The notes under the pieces: model-generated | Told to the model about the DNA's origin: nothing | The model's input: the letters and a program-made list of their open reading frames with translations, nothing else | The model's database searches: none | In this document: positions 33,305-40,671 of the stretch, piece after piece | Layout: each line of letters begins with the position of its first letter | How positions within the stretch are numbered: position 1 is the first letter of the stretch | Made by a program: the position numbers and the translations under genes | Source of the DNA: an uncultured Chloroflexota bacterium | Lineage (GTDB): Bacteria > Chloroflexota > Anaerolineae > Anaerolineales > UBA4823 | Length of the DNA stretch: 41,927 bases | Direction: 5' to 3' | Assembly (NCBI GenBank): GCA_903871905.1 | Contig: CAIQIV010000683.1 | Coordinates: 1-41,927, forward strand

Positions 33305-34838
33305 CCGTCTCTCTGGCATCCTGCTCCACCCCACAAGCTTACCCGGGCCATATGGCATTGGCGATCTTGGCCCCGCGGCGTTCCGCTGGGTAGATTTCCT
33401 GGGGCGCTCCGGTTGTGGCTTGTGGCAGGTGCTTCCATTGGGTCCAACCGGGTATGGCGATTCTCCGTACCAGTGTTTCTCGGCTTTTGCCGGCAACCCC
33501 AATCTGATCAGCCCGGAGTTGTTGGTAGAAAAGGGGCTGCTGCACCCATTTGACCTGGTGGATCGGCCTATTTTCCCGGATGATCGGGTGGATTTTGGTC
33601 TGTTGATCCCATGGAAAGGGAGTCTGTTAGATCGGGCTTTTGAGCGCTACCAGAGCCGGGCGCAGAAAAGCCTGCGTGCGGAGATTGAGGACTTTCAATC
33701 AGAGCATGCTCACTGGTTGGAAGATTATGCGCTGTTTATGGCCATCAAGGAAGCTCATGGGGGTGCATCCTGGACTACCTGGGAAAGTGGGCTGCGCCTG
33801 CGTGACCCTGATGCATTGGCCGGGACGCGTCTGGCCCTGAGGGATCAGATTGTACGCCAGGTATTCCGCCAATACATTTTCTTTTTGCAATGGTCACAGC
33901 TTCGAGAGTATGCCCACCAACACGGGATCCAGATTATCGGGGATATCCCGATTTTTGTGGCGCATGACAGCGCCGATGTGTGGTCACATCCAGAGCTGTT
34001 CAATCTGAAACCCGATGGTAATCCGGTGGTTGTGGCTGGTGTCCCTCCAGACTATTTCTCTCCCACCGGTCAATTGTGGGGCAATCCGATTTACCGCTGG
34101 AAAATCCATGCGGCGGATGGTTATGCCTGGTGGTTGGAACGGATCAAGGCGGTGCTTGCCCAGGTGGATTTCATCCGCCTGGATCATTTCCGCGGCTTTG
34201 CCGGTTACTGGGAAGTACGAGCCGGACTGCCGACTGCTGAGAAGGGACGCTGGGTGCGCGGTCCAGGGAGGAATTTCTTCCGAACTATTCAGTCAACTTT
34301 GGGAAGCCTACCTTTAATTGCTGAAGACCTGGGTGAGATTACACCGGATGTGGTTGCTCTGCGTGAGCAGTTCCAATTACCCGGGATGAAAATCCTGCAG
34401 TTTGCCTTTGGCGCAGGGGCGCAGGCCCCGTTCTTACCCCATAACTACTCAAGAAACTGCGTGGTGTATACCGGAACGCATGATAATGACACCAGCCTCG
34501 GGTGGTTTAAGACTGCCGGCGAGGATGAACGGGAATACTGCAGGAGATACCTGGGGACAAAAGGTCGCGGTCGAGAGGTGGTATGGCAGATGATCCGCTC
34601 TGCCTGGGCGTCGGTTGCGATCTTTGCCCTGGCCCCAATGCAGGACTTCTTGGTCTTAGACACCCGAGGGCGCATGAATTTTCCGGGAAGGCCGGGAGGC
34701 AACTGGAGTTGGCGTGTGACGGGCGAGGCCCTGACAGAAGGCCTGGAAGAGCGCATTCTGGAGTTGAATGAAACATTTGGACGAAAACAGTCCAGACAGG
34801 CGGAATATACCGGAGCCGGCGGCTTGCACACTGGTTAA
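33294..34838 (+). CDS. malQ: 4-alpha-glucanotransferase (amylomaltase, GH77)
   Basis: The ATG at 33294 overlaps glgC by 11 nt; a GTG at 33258 is rejected because homology starts at MKFDRLSGILLHPTSLPG. The 514 residues hold GH77 hallmarks: QVLPLGPTGYGDSPYQ, DIPIFVAHDSADVW, GQLWGNPIY, nucleophile D297 in FIRLDHFRGF, acid/base E344 in LIAEDLGE and D397 in GTHDNDT. It disproportionates malto-oligosaccharides and feeds glycogen turnover. The length is standard. A hairpin past the stop probably ends the transcript. Confidence 0.95.
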   Translation: MKFDRLSGILLHPTSLPGPYGIGDLGPAAFRWVDFLGRSGCGLWQVLPLGPTGYGDSPYQCFSAFAGNPNLISPELLVEKGLLHPFDLVDRPIFPDDRVDFGLLIPWKGSLLDRAFERYQSRAQKSLRAEIEDFQSEHAHWLEDYALFMAIKEAHGGASWTTWESGLRLRDPDALAGTRLALRDQIVRQVFRQYIFFLQWSQLREYAHQHGIQIIGDIPIFVAHDSADVWSHPELFNLKPDGNPVVVAGVPPDYFSPTGQLWGNPIYRWKIHAADGYAWWLERIKAVLAQVDFIRLDHFRGFAGYWEVRAGLPTAEKGRWVRGPGRNFFRTIQSTLGSLPLIAEDLGEITPDVVALREQFQLPGMKILQFAFGAGAQAPFLPHNYSRNCVVYTGTHDNDTSLGWFKTAGEDEREYCRRYLGTKGRGREVVWQMIRSAWASVAIFALAPMQDFLVLDTRGRMNFPGRPGGNWSWRVTGEALTEGLEERILELNETFGRKQSRQAEYTGAGGLHTG

Positions 34839-34881
34839 GGGGAATTCCTGCCGCGGGCGTGCGACCGACAAAATTGTTTTG

Positions 34882-34906
34882 CTGCTCCAGGTTATGCCTG
34901 GAGCAG
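34882..34906 (+). terminator. terminator hairpin shared by converging malQ and VWA genes
   Basis: A perfect 10-bp stem (34882-34891, 34897-34906) with loop TTATG is followed by TTTA on the plus strand and by CAAAACAATTTTG on the minus strand. It overlaps the last codons of the VWA gene. Confidence 0.6.
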
Positions 34907-36268
34907 TTTATCAACTGCAGCAGACAGCTCAACCAGGGTGCTGGCGTGTAAAACAATATCGCACTTGGGTGCATATTTCAGCATATCACTGTCCCCAGTC
35001 CCCCACAGCACGGGGGCTTCAGGGTTGAGCCAGATTGTCCGCCGACTGCGCCGTCCAATCGTGTTGAACAGGTCGACCCTGGGTTCGTTGTAATTATTTC
35101 TTCCATCCCCTACAATCAGGAAGATGGTGCGGCTGTCCAGGGTATCCAGGTGATCCCGCGAAAAATCTTCCAGGCTGCTCCCCAGGTCTGTGTTGTAATA
35201 ACCCGGGGGCAGGCGGTCCAGCACCTGTCTGACTGCTTCACGTACCTCCCTACCAGCAAAATCAGGGGAAATATATTCCAGATGATCGATAAATGCGAAG
35301 GCGCTGGTCTTGTTAATCAAATCCTGGAGTGCATAGATCAGGCTCAACATCAGTTCAGAGCAGAAGCGCATGGAGGTGCTGACGTCGCAGATAACCACCA
35401 TCTTTGGTTTCAGATCATGCTGGCGGTGCTTGAGTTCAAGCGGAACGGCGCCGTGCTTGAGATTGGCGCGCAGGGTCGCCTTGGCATCCAACTGCCCGTT
35501 TTTGGCGCGTTTCTGGCGCAGCGCAATGCGCGTGCGCAAAACCGCGGCCAGCCGCTGCACTTCTTTCCGCAAGCGTTCCATATCCCTATCGGATAAAGAA
35601 CTGAAGGATTTATTCAGCAAGCCCTCAATGTTCTCCTCCGCAGGGCGTTTACTTAAATTCTCGGCAATGCGCTGCCCAGCAAACTGCTGCAGCTGCTGCT
35701 CCAACGCCTGTTGGTTTGCCTGCAGCAGATTTTGGATCTGGTTTATTTTTTCCTTATTCATCCCCATCTGCGTCAGCAGCTCGCTTAATTCCTGCAGCGC
35801 CTCCTGGATCTCTTTGAAACGGAGAGCCCTCTTCATGCGCTGCACCATCCAGTTCCGTTGGCGCATTTCAATGCTGTGGTTCAAACCAACCAGCTTTCCC
35901 AAACGCTCGAGTTCTTCCTGAGAGAGCTGCTCACCCTTCAGCAGTTTTTCCAACATCCTGCGCAGGTCCTGGTTGAATTTTCTCAGGGTTTGTGCCAGCA
36001 TCTCAGCGTCTTCAGGGGTAAGATCGTGGGACAGGTCCGTCATAGGGGGGCTGTCATAGCTGCTAAAGAAAATTGGGAACAACTCTTCGAAAGCAGGGAG
36101 GCTGCTGGCATCCTTGACCAGAGTGGATTGCAGGCTTAGACGAAAGGTCTCTCGATCCTTGATCCCCAGATTGTCCACAGCCCGGAATGCATCGCTGCTT
36201 TCAGCGAGGCTGATCCGCACCCCGGCTGCACGCAACGCAGCAATAAAGCGGATGATGCGTTCTTCCAT
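34892..36268 (-). CDS. VWA-domain protein, CoxE-like
   Basis: This 458-residue protein has an N-terminal helical region, a long Gln/Leu/Glu-rich helical stretch (about 85-260) and a C-terminal von Willebrand A domain with a complete metal-ion site DVSTSM (D295-S299). TNTDLGSSL-like residues (YYNTDLGSSLEDF) and FLIVGDGRNNY follow. It matches the CoxE/VWA partner of MoxR ATPases. No signal peptide or membrane helix, so it is cytoplasmic. AGGAG lies 9 nt before the ATG, and the MoxR gene ends 17 nt upstream. These pairs help assemble or activate metal-containing or multi-subunit complexes; the client here is unknown. Confidence 0.92.
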   Translation of the reverse strand: MEERIIRFIAALRAAGVRISLAESSDAFRAVDNLGIKDRETFRLSLQSTLVKDASSLPAFEELFPIFFSSYDSPPMTDLSHDLTPEDAEMLAQTLRKFNQDLRRMLEKLLKGEQLSQEELERLGKLVGLNHSIEMRQRNWMVQRMKRALRFKEIQEALQELSELLTQMGMNKEKINQIQNLLQANQQALEQQLQQFAGQRIAENLSKRPAEENIEGLLNKSFSSLSDRDMERLRKEVQRLAAVLRTRIALRQKRAKNGQLDAKATLRANLKHGAVPLELKHRQHDLKPKMVVICDVSTSMRFCSELMLSLIYALQDLINKTSAFAFIDHLEYISPDFAGREVREAVRQVLDRLPPGYYNTDLGSSLEDFSRDHLDTLDSRTIFLIVGDGRNNYNEPRVDLFNTIGRRSRRTIWLNPEAPVLWGTGDSDMLKYAPKCDIVLHASTLVELSAAVDKLLQA

Positions 36269-36285
36269 CGCGGGGGTCTCCTAAA

Positions 36286-37257
36286 CTAATTCCTCCAGCG
36301 GGATGACGAGTGCGGATCATCTCCAGCGGGTTTTTTGCCCGGTGAGGGATTATGAAGCCAACGCCGGGCGTGCTGTAGATCGTTTTCATGCTTTAGCAGC
36401 ACGCTAAGCGTTGTTTCCAGGGTCTGGGTGTCCAGGCTCTTTGAATTCAGTGCAACAAGCGCCCTGGCCCAATCCAGCGTTTCACTGATGCTGGGAGATT
36501 TGCGAAGGTCCAGTGACCGCAGGCTGTGCACAAGCTCCACTGCCTGGTGTGCCATTTTTGCACTGAGCTCGGGCACTTTCAGGCGGACCACGGCCATTTC
36601 TTGCTCAAAAGATGGATAGTCAATAAACAAGTACAGGCAGCGGCGCTTCAGAGCTTCACTCAACTCGCGGGTGTTGTTGCTAGTGAGGATCACCAGGGGA
36701 TGGTGAACGGCCTTCAATGTCCCCAGCTCAGGAACGCTCACCTGAAAATCGCTCAGCACTTCCAGTAGGAACGCTTCAAATTCGGCATCAGAACGGTCAA
36801 TCTCATCGATCAGCAGCACCGTTGGCTGCTCACTGAGGATGGCTTTTAGTAGCGGGCGCTGAAGTAGAAAGCGCATAGAGAAGAAAACATCTTCCTCTTG
36901 TGCCAGGCGGTCAGCGGCCTGGCTCAAATTATCAGCATGCTTCAGCGTGTCCTGGAGCTTGTCACGCAGAAGCTGGGTGTAGAGCAGCTGTTTGGCATAT
37001 TCCCATTCGTAGAGCGCCTTGGTCTCATCCAGGCCCTCATAACACTGCAGTCGGATAAATTCCCGCCCGCTGGCGGCTGCCACGGCTTTTGCCAGTTCGG
37101 TCTTCCCAACGCCTGCCGGACCTTCGGTGAGCAGAGGTTTTCCCAACTCCTGGCTTAAATACATGATTGTGGCGATTTCGTCACTGGCAATGTATTGATA
37201 TTTTGCCAGAGATGCCTGCATTTCCTGCGGCGATTGAAAGCTGCGTAAAATGGTCAT
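36286..37257 (-). CDS. MoxR-family AAA+ ATPase
   Basis: The 323-residue protein carries Walker A GPAGVGKT (46-53), Walker B LLIDEIDRSD (about 148-157), sensor 1 LTSNNTRELS and the arginine-finger region ALKRRCLYLFIDYPS. The order and length fit MoxR (AAA_5/AAA_3). Its ATG overlaps the stop of the zinc-ribbon gene (ATGA), and the VWA gene follows. MoxR proteins act as chaperones with VWA partners. A Ser/Arg/Asn-rich tail (HSSSRWRN) ends the protein. Confidence 0.94.
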   Translation of the reverse strand: MTILRSFQSPQEMQASLAKYQYIASDEIATIMYLSQELGKPLLTEGPAGVGKTELAKAVAAASGREFIRLQCYEGLDETKALYEWEYAKQLLYTQLLRDKLQDTLKHADNLSQAADRLAQEEDVFFSMRFLLQRPLLKAILSEQPTVLLIDEIDRSDAEFEAFLLEVLSDFQVSVPELGTLKAVHHPLVILTSNNTRELSEALKRRCLYLFIDYPSFEQEMAVVRLKVPELSAKMAHQAVELVHSLRSLDLRKSPSISETLDWARALVALNSKSLDTQTLETTLSVLLKHENDLQHARRWLHNPSPGKKPAGDDPHSSSRWRN

Positions 37258-37457
37258 GTTGCTTCCTTATCCTGCTTTCCCTGGGCAGGTGCGAAACGAG
37301 CGAGCTCGTCCTTTGAAACTCGGTTCACCCTCCGGCAGTGTGGGCAAGGAACATCCAGATGGTGGATCTCCCCGCCTGAGATCTGCTCCAATGCTGCAGA
37401 TACAGCTTCTTTGCCAATGGCGAAGGGCTTATGACAATTATAGCAGCGAATTTGCAT
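37254..37457 (-). CDS. small zinc-ribbon protein heading the MoxR-VWA operon
   Basis: The 67 residues include two CxxC pairs, CYNC (5-8) and CPHC (38-41), the spacing of a rubredoxin-like or MJ0042-type zinc ribbon, and then a charged tail. TAAGATG context: AGGAGT lies about 7 nt before the ATG. The stop overlaps the MoxR start as ATGA, so the two are coupled. It could recruit the MoxR-VWA machine to its client or to nucleic acid; this is inference from position. Confidence 0.88.
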   Translation of the reverse strand: MQIRCYNCHKPFAIGKEAVSAALEQISGGEIHHLDVPCPHCRRVNRVSKDELARFAPAQGKQDKEAT

Positions 37458-37531
37458 CTTAATACTCCTTTATACAACTTGAAACAGCCCCAATTATACT
37501 GCGATACTGTAAATAATGGACAAGTACAGGT

Positions 37532-37537
37532 TATAAT
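37532..37537 (+). promoter_or_regulatory. -10 element placed for a leaderless transcript
   Basis: A perfect TATAAT lies 7 nt before the ATG at 37545, so transcription would start at or next to the start codon. There is no Shine-Dalgarno sequence and only a poor -35. Confidence 0.5.
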
Positions 37538-37544
37538 TAGATTT

Positions 37545-38090
37545 ATGACCCGATTTTATACACGTTCCGGTGACCAGGGATACACAGGCCTGCTTGGAGA
37601 GGGGCGGGTTCCTAAATATCATGCACGCCTTGAGGCGGTGGGACATATCGATGAAGCCAGCGCAACGCTGGGTTTTGCACGGTCTTTGTGTAAGCAAGAG
37701 ATCAACGCGATGTTGATCGCTGTACAGCGTGATTTGTACCTGATTATGGGGGAGATTGCTTCATTGCCAGAGAATGCGGCGCGTTTTCGGGCAATGGATG
37801 CCAATCGGGTTGCCTGGTTGGAGGAACAGGTCGACCGCTTGTCCTCCCAGGTCATCTTGCCCAAAGAATTTATTGTTCCAGGGGATACGACGGCTGGAGC
37901 TGCGTTTGCTATGGCGCGCACGGTTGTACGCCGGGCTGAGCGTTATACTGCCATCCTGGCACACCAGGGTGAGATTGAAAATCCGGATTTGCTGCGTTAT
38001 CTCAACCGGCTATCATCATTGTGCTTTATTCTGGAACTGGTGGAGAACCAGTCTACGGGAAAAGAAACTCCTACTCAAGTTAAGGAATAA
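37545..38090 (+). CDS. PduO-type corrinoid adenosyltransferase
   Basis: The start is set at 37545, where homology begins; the frame is open upstream but would overlap the opposing gene. The 181 residues show FYTRSGDQGYTGLLG (ATP-binding N-terminus of the PduO family), AVGHIDEASATLG, FIVPGDTTAGAAFAMARTVVRRAER (the conserved GG/RR helix) and LNRLSSLCFILEL. It transfers the adenosyl group from ATP to cob(I)alamin to make coenzyme B12. It is divergent from the zinc-ribbon gene (87-bp spacer) and followed after 5 bp by the DUF554 gene. No B12-dependent enzyme is in the window. Confidence 0.93.
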   Translation: MTRFYTRSGDQGYTGLLGEGRVPKYHARLEAVGHIDEASATLGFARSLCKQEINAMLIAVQRDLYLIMGEIASLPENAARFRAMDANRVAWLEEQVDRLSSQVILPKEFIVPGDTTAGAAFAMARTVVRRAERYTAILAHQGEIENPDLLRYLNRLSSLCFILELVENQSTGKETPTQVKE

Positions 38091-38095
38091 ACGAA

Positions 38096-38881
38096 ATGTT
38101 AGGGACCATTATTAATGCCGCTGCCATTATAGCAGGCGGAGCGCTTGGCTTGTGGTTTGGTGCTCGATTACCGGATCGGCTGCGCCAGACAGCTTTTGCT
38201 GGTTTAGGCCTGTTTACTCTGGTGATCGGCGTGCAGATGACATTTAAAACCAAAGAGCCATTGATCATTCTTGGAGGGCTGATGGTCGGTGGTTTCTTGG
38301 GGGAGTGGTGGCGGATTGAGGACCATCTGCACCATTTGGGGGTCTGGCTGGAAAAGCGACTATCGACCATTCTTTCAAGGGAGCCTCAAGTGCAAAAACC
38401 AGGCGAAATGGGTGCGGAGCACCGGCAGTTGGACAGCAGTGCATCAATGGGGAAACACAGCAGCAGGTTTATCCGGGGTTTTACAACCGCGTCACTGTTA
38501 TTCTGCATAGGGCCTATTGCCATCCTGGGCTCAATCCAGGACGGCCTGACGGGCGATTCCAGCCTTTTGGTGATCAAATCGGTTATGGATGGTTTTGCCT
38601 CGCTGGCGTTTGCCTCGGCATTTGGGCCTGGGGTGCTTTTTTCAAGCCTGATGGTTTTTATCTACCAGGGGAGCATCTCGCTGCTGGCGTCCAACGTACA
38701 GGCGGTTTTCACCCCATCGATGATGGACGAACTGACCTCAGTAGGAGGAATTCTCCTCATGGGGGTAGCAATCAGCAGCATCCTGGAGATCAAACCGATC
38801 AGGGTAGGGAATTTCCTGCCCGCGCTGGTCATCACTCCCCTGATCGTGGCCATCCTGGCTGCATTGGGGATCAACAGGTAA
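38096..38881 (+). CDS. DUF554 (YdfK-like) integral membrane protein
   Basis: This 261-residue membrane protein has about seven predicted helices. The start MLGTIINAAAIIAGGALGLWFG, followed by FAGLGLFTLVIGVQM and GFTTASLLFCIGPIAILGSIQDG, is typical of the DUF554 family, whose function is unknown; transport is often suggested. A hydrophilic insert (about 85-125) is longer and richer in Glu, Gln, Ser and His than usual. It begins 5 bp after the adenosyltransferase gene, so the two form an operon. Its stop codon is part of the T-run of the opposing terminator. Confidence 0.92.
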   Translation: MLGTIINAAAIIAGGALGLWFGARLPDRLRQTAFAGLGLFTLVIGVQMTFKTKEPLIILGGLMVGGFLGEWWRIEDHLHHLGVWLEKRLSTILSREPQVQKPGEMGAEHRQLDSSASMGKHSSRFIRGFTTASLLFCIGPIAILGSIQDGLTGDSSLLVIKSVMDGFASLAFASAFGPGVLFSSLMVFIYQGSISLLASNVQAVFTPSMMDELTSVGGILLMGVAISSILEIKPIRVGNFLPALVITPLIVAILAALGINR

Positions 38882-38921
38882 AAAAGTGCGGCAGGCTCTG
38901 CTGGAATAAGAACTGCCGCAC
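38880..38921 (-). terminator. intrinsic terminator of the DsbA-like gene
   Basis: A 9-bp stem (GTGCGGCAG 38886-38894, CTGCCGCAC 38913-38921) with an 18-nt loop is followed on the minus strand by six Ts (38885-38880). It lies 24 nt past the DsbA-like stop. Confidence 0.8.
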
Positions 38922-38945
38922 GGATAGGAGCATGACTGAAGGGAT

Positions 38946-39701
38946 TTAATTCCCGGCAAGTGCCTTGTCGAGCACTTCCTTCATCTGCTCAAAGGTCGGC
39001 ACATAATTCGGGGCGACCGCCACACCATTGACAAAGACGGTCGGCGTCCCACTGACCTGCATCTGCTGGCCTTTTGCCAGGTCGCTGTTGATCTCATCCT
39101 TGTACTTGTTTGCTTTAAAACAGGTGTTGAACTGATTCATGTCCAGCCCGAGGGCATCAGCGAATGCCACCAGGCGATTGTCGTTGAAGGCGCCTTTGTT
39201 TTCACTTTGCCAGTTGGCGAAGAGCATTTCATGGTAGTCCCAGAAACGCCCCTGCTCCACGGCACACATTGCAGCATTGGCTGCCTGGTCTGACTCTTTG
39301 CCAGCTGCCTGGTCATCTATGAATGGGAAGTTGCGAAAGATGTAGTAGATTTTGCCGGTTTCAGCGTACTCTTTCAGGACCTTAGCCTCAGTTTCCATGG
39401 TATAGGCCTGGCAGGCCGGGCACTGGAAGTCTTCGAAAACCTCTACCACGACCTTGGCATTTTTATCACCAATGGCTCGACCATCCACCATCTGACGGGC
39501 TTCTGGGGTTATGCGGGTGAATTCTCCGACCGGGGTGTTGGCCTTTTGGATCATGGGGTATGCAATCAGGGCAATGAAGACCAATGCAACCCCTACCAGC
39601 CCAATAATCACAAACAGGCGCTGATTGCGCTGTTTTTTCATCCGTTGTTCACGCATCACCTGGCGCTTAGAAGGCGCATCCTGTGTGGCTTTTTTATTCA
39701 T
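38946..39701 (-). CDS. membrane-anchored DsbA-like thiol-disulfide oxidoreductase
   Basis: The 251 residues start with a Lys/Arg/Gln-rich cytoplasmic stretch and one membrane helix (29-50), then an exported DsbA/thioredoxin_4 domain. The redox site is CPAC (C94, C97) in FEDFQCPAC, and the cis-proline loop is SGTPTVFVNG. Two more cysteines (AMCAVEQ, NTCFKAN) could form a structural disulfide. It should form or isomerise disulfides in exported proteins, like BdbD of Gram-positive bacteria; no DsbB/VKOR partner is adjacent. GAGGAGATAAG directly precedes the ATG. The upstream hydrolase gene ends 45 bp away on the same strand. Confidence 0.94.
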   Translation of the reverse strand: MNKKATQDAPSKRQVMREQRMKKQRNQRLFVIIGLVGVALVFIALIAYPMIQKANTPVGEFTRITPEARQMVDGRAIGDKNAKVVVEVFEDFQCPACQAYTMETEAKVLKEYAETGKIYYIFRNFPFIDDQAAGKESDQAANAAMCAVEQGRFWDYHEMLFANWQSENKGAFNDNRLVAFADALGLDMNQFNTCFKANKYKDEINSDLAKGQQMQVSGTPTVFVNGVAVAPNYVPTFEQMKEVLDKALAGN

Positions 39702-39746
39702 CTTATCTCCTCAACTTACCAAAACTGAAAGGGAATTTTGCCATGA

Positions 39747-40595
39747 TTAGTCGGGTTTGTCCAGGGTCAGATGATTGTTCAACCAATCTGCTATGAATTG
39801 TAGAACCTTGGCCCTCTCTGGCTCATTATGCAGCTCGTGATATCCACCCTCCCATAATTTCAAAGTGCAATCCGATTTCACCTGGCTGGCGAACAATTGG
39901 CTGCCCTGCAAATAGGCAATGCGGTCATGAGTGCCATGCATCAAGAGCAGTGGCATGGAAAATTCCGCGGCGTGCTCAAACGCCCATTCGATAGCGCTGA
40001 AGGATTCCTTTGCCAGGCGTAGAGAAGCACGATCGTGAACCAGGTCATCCTGCTGGTAAGCCAGGATGACCTGCGGATCAATACTCAGAGCCTGTACATC
40101 CAGTCCATTTGGCAGGGTCAGCCCTGGCATGAGCGGGGCAAGGAGGTGAACCAGGCTGAGTTTGAGATGTTGTTCCTCAAAGGTGGTGCGCAACCCTGGG
40201 CTGGTGGCGATGATTCCTGCCAGGCGGGGGCGGAGGCGCAGTGCGTAATTCAATACCAGCACCCCTCCCAGGCTGTGACCATAAAGGAAGCGCGGCCGCC
40301 CTGGAAAATCCCGTCGGGCTTTGTCTAACAACACGGTGATGTCATCCATATAGGATTGGAAGGCAGGTGTGTCGCCGCGTTTGCCTCCGGATTTTCCATG
40401 ACCGCGCAGGTCAAATGCCAGCACGGTATACCCGGAACGGTTCAAAAAATCTGCTACGTGGTGATACCTTCCACAGTGCTCGCCCAGCCCATGGACCAGG
40501 CAAACAGTTCCTATTGCCACGGTGTCAGGACGCCATGTCCGGGTGAACAGGGCTGTGCCATCTTTTGCGTTCAGGATTGTTTCGTTCAGGTTCAT
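39747..40595 (-). CDS. alpha/beta hydrolase, monoacylglycerol lipase/lysophospholipase type
   Basis: The 282 residues match the serine aminopeptidase S33/monoacylglycerol lipase family: oxyanion loop LVHGLGEHCGRY, FDLRGHGKSGGKRG, nucleophile elbow YGHSLGG (S108), acid D224 in HGTHDRI and H253 in GYHELHNEP. No signal peptide. It probably cleaves monoacylglycerol or lysophospholipid. The ATG has no Shine-Dalgarno sequence, and the terminator of the PPDK gene ends only 11 nt upstream, so expression may depend on read-through or a promoter inside the hairpin region. Confidence 0.92.
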   Translation of the reverse strand: MNLNETILNAKDGTALFTRTWRPDTVAIGTVCLVHGLGEHCGRYHHVADFLNRSGYTVLAFDLRGHGKSGGKRGDTPAFQSYMDDITVLLDKARRDFPGRPRFLYGHSLGGVLVLNYALRLRPRLAGIIATSPGLRTTFEEQHLKLSLVHLLAPLMPGLTLPNGLDVQALSIDPQVILAYQQDDLVHDRASLRLAKESFSAIEWAFEHAAEFSMPLLLMHGTHDRIAYLQGSQLFASQVKSDCTLKLWEGGYHELHNEPERAKVLQFIADWLNNHLTLDKPD

Positions 40596-40606
40596 CTAGT
40601 GCCAAT

Positions 40607-40649
40607 AAAAAAGGGGTATTTCGGGAATGTTACAGGCCCGAAATACCCC
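40607..40649 (-). terminator. intrinsic terminator of the PPDK gene
   Basis: A perfect 13-bp stem (40613-40625, 40637-40649) with an 11-nt loop is followed on the minus strand by six Ts (40612-40607). It lies 22 nt past the PPDK stop. Confidence 0.88.
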
Positions 40650-40671
40650 AAATCAGTATCAGAGAATCAGA

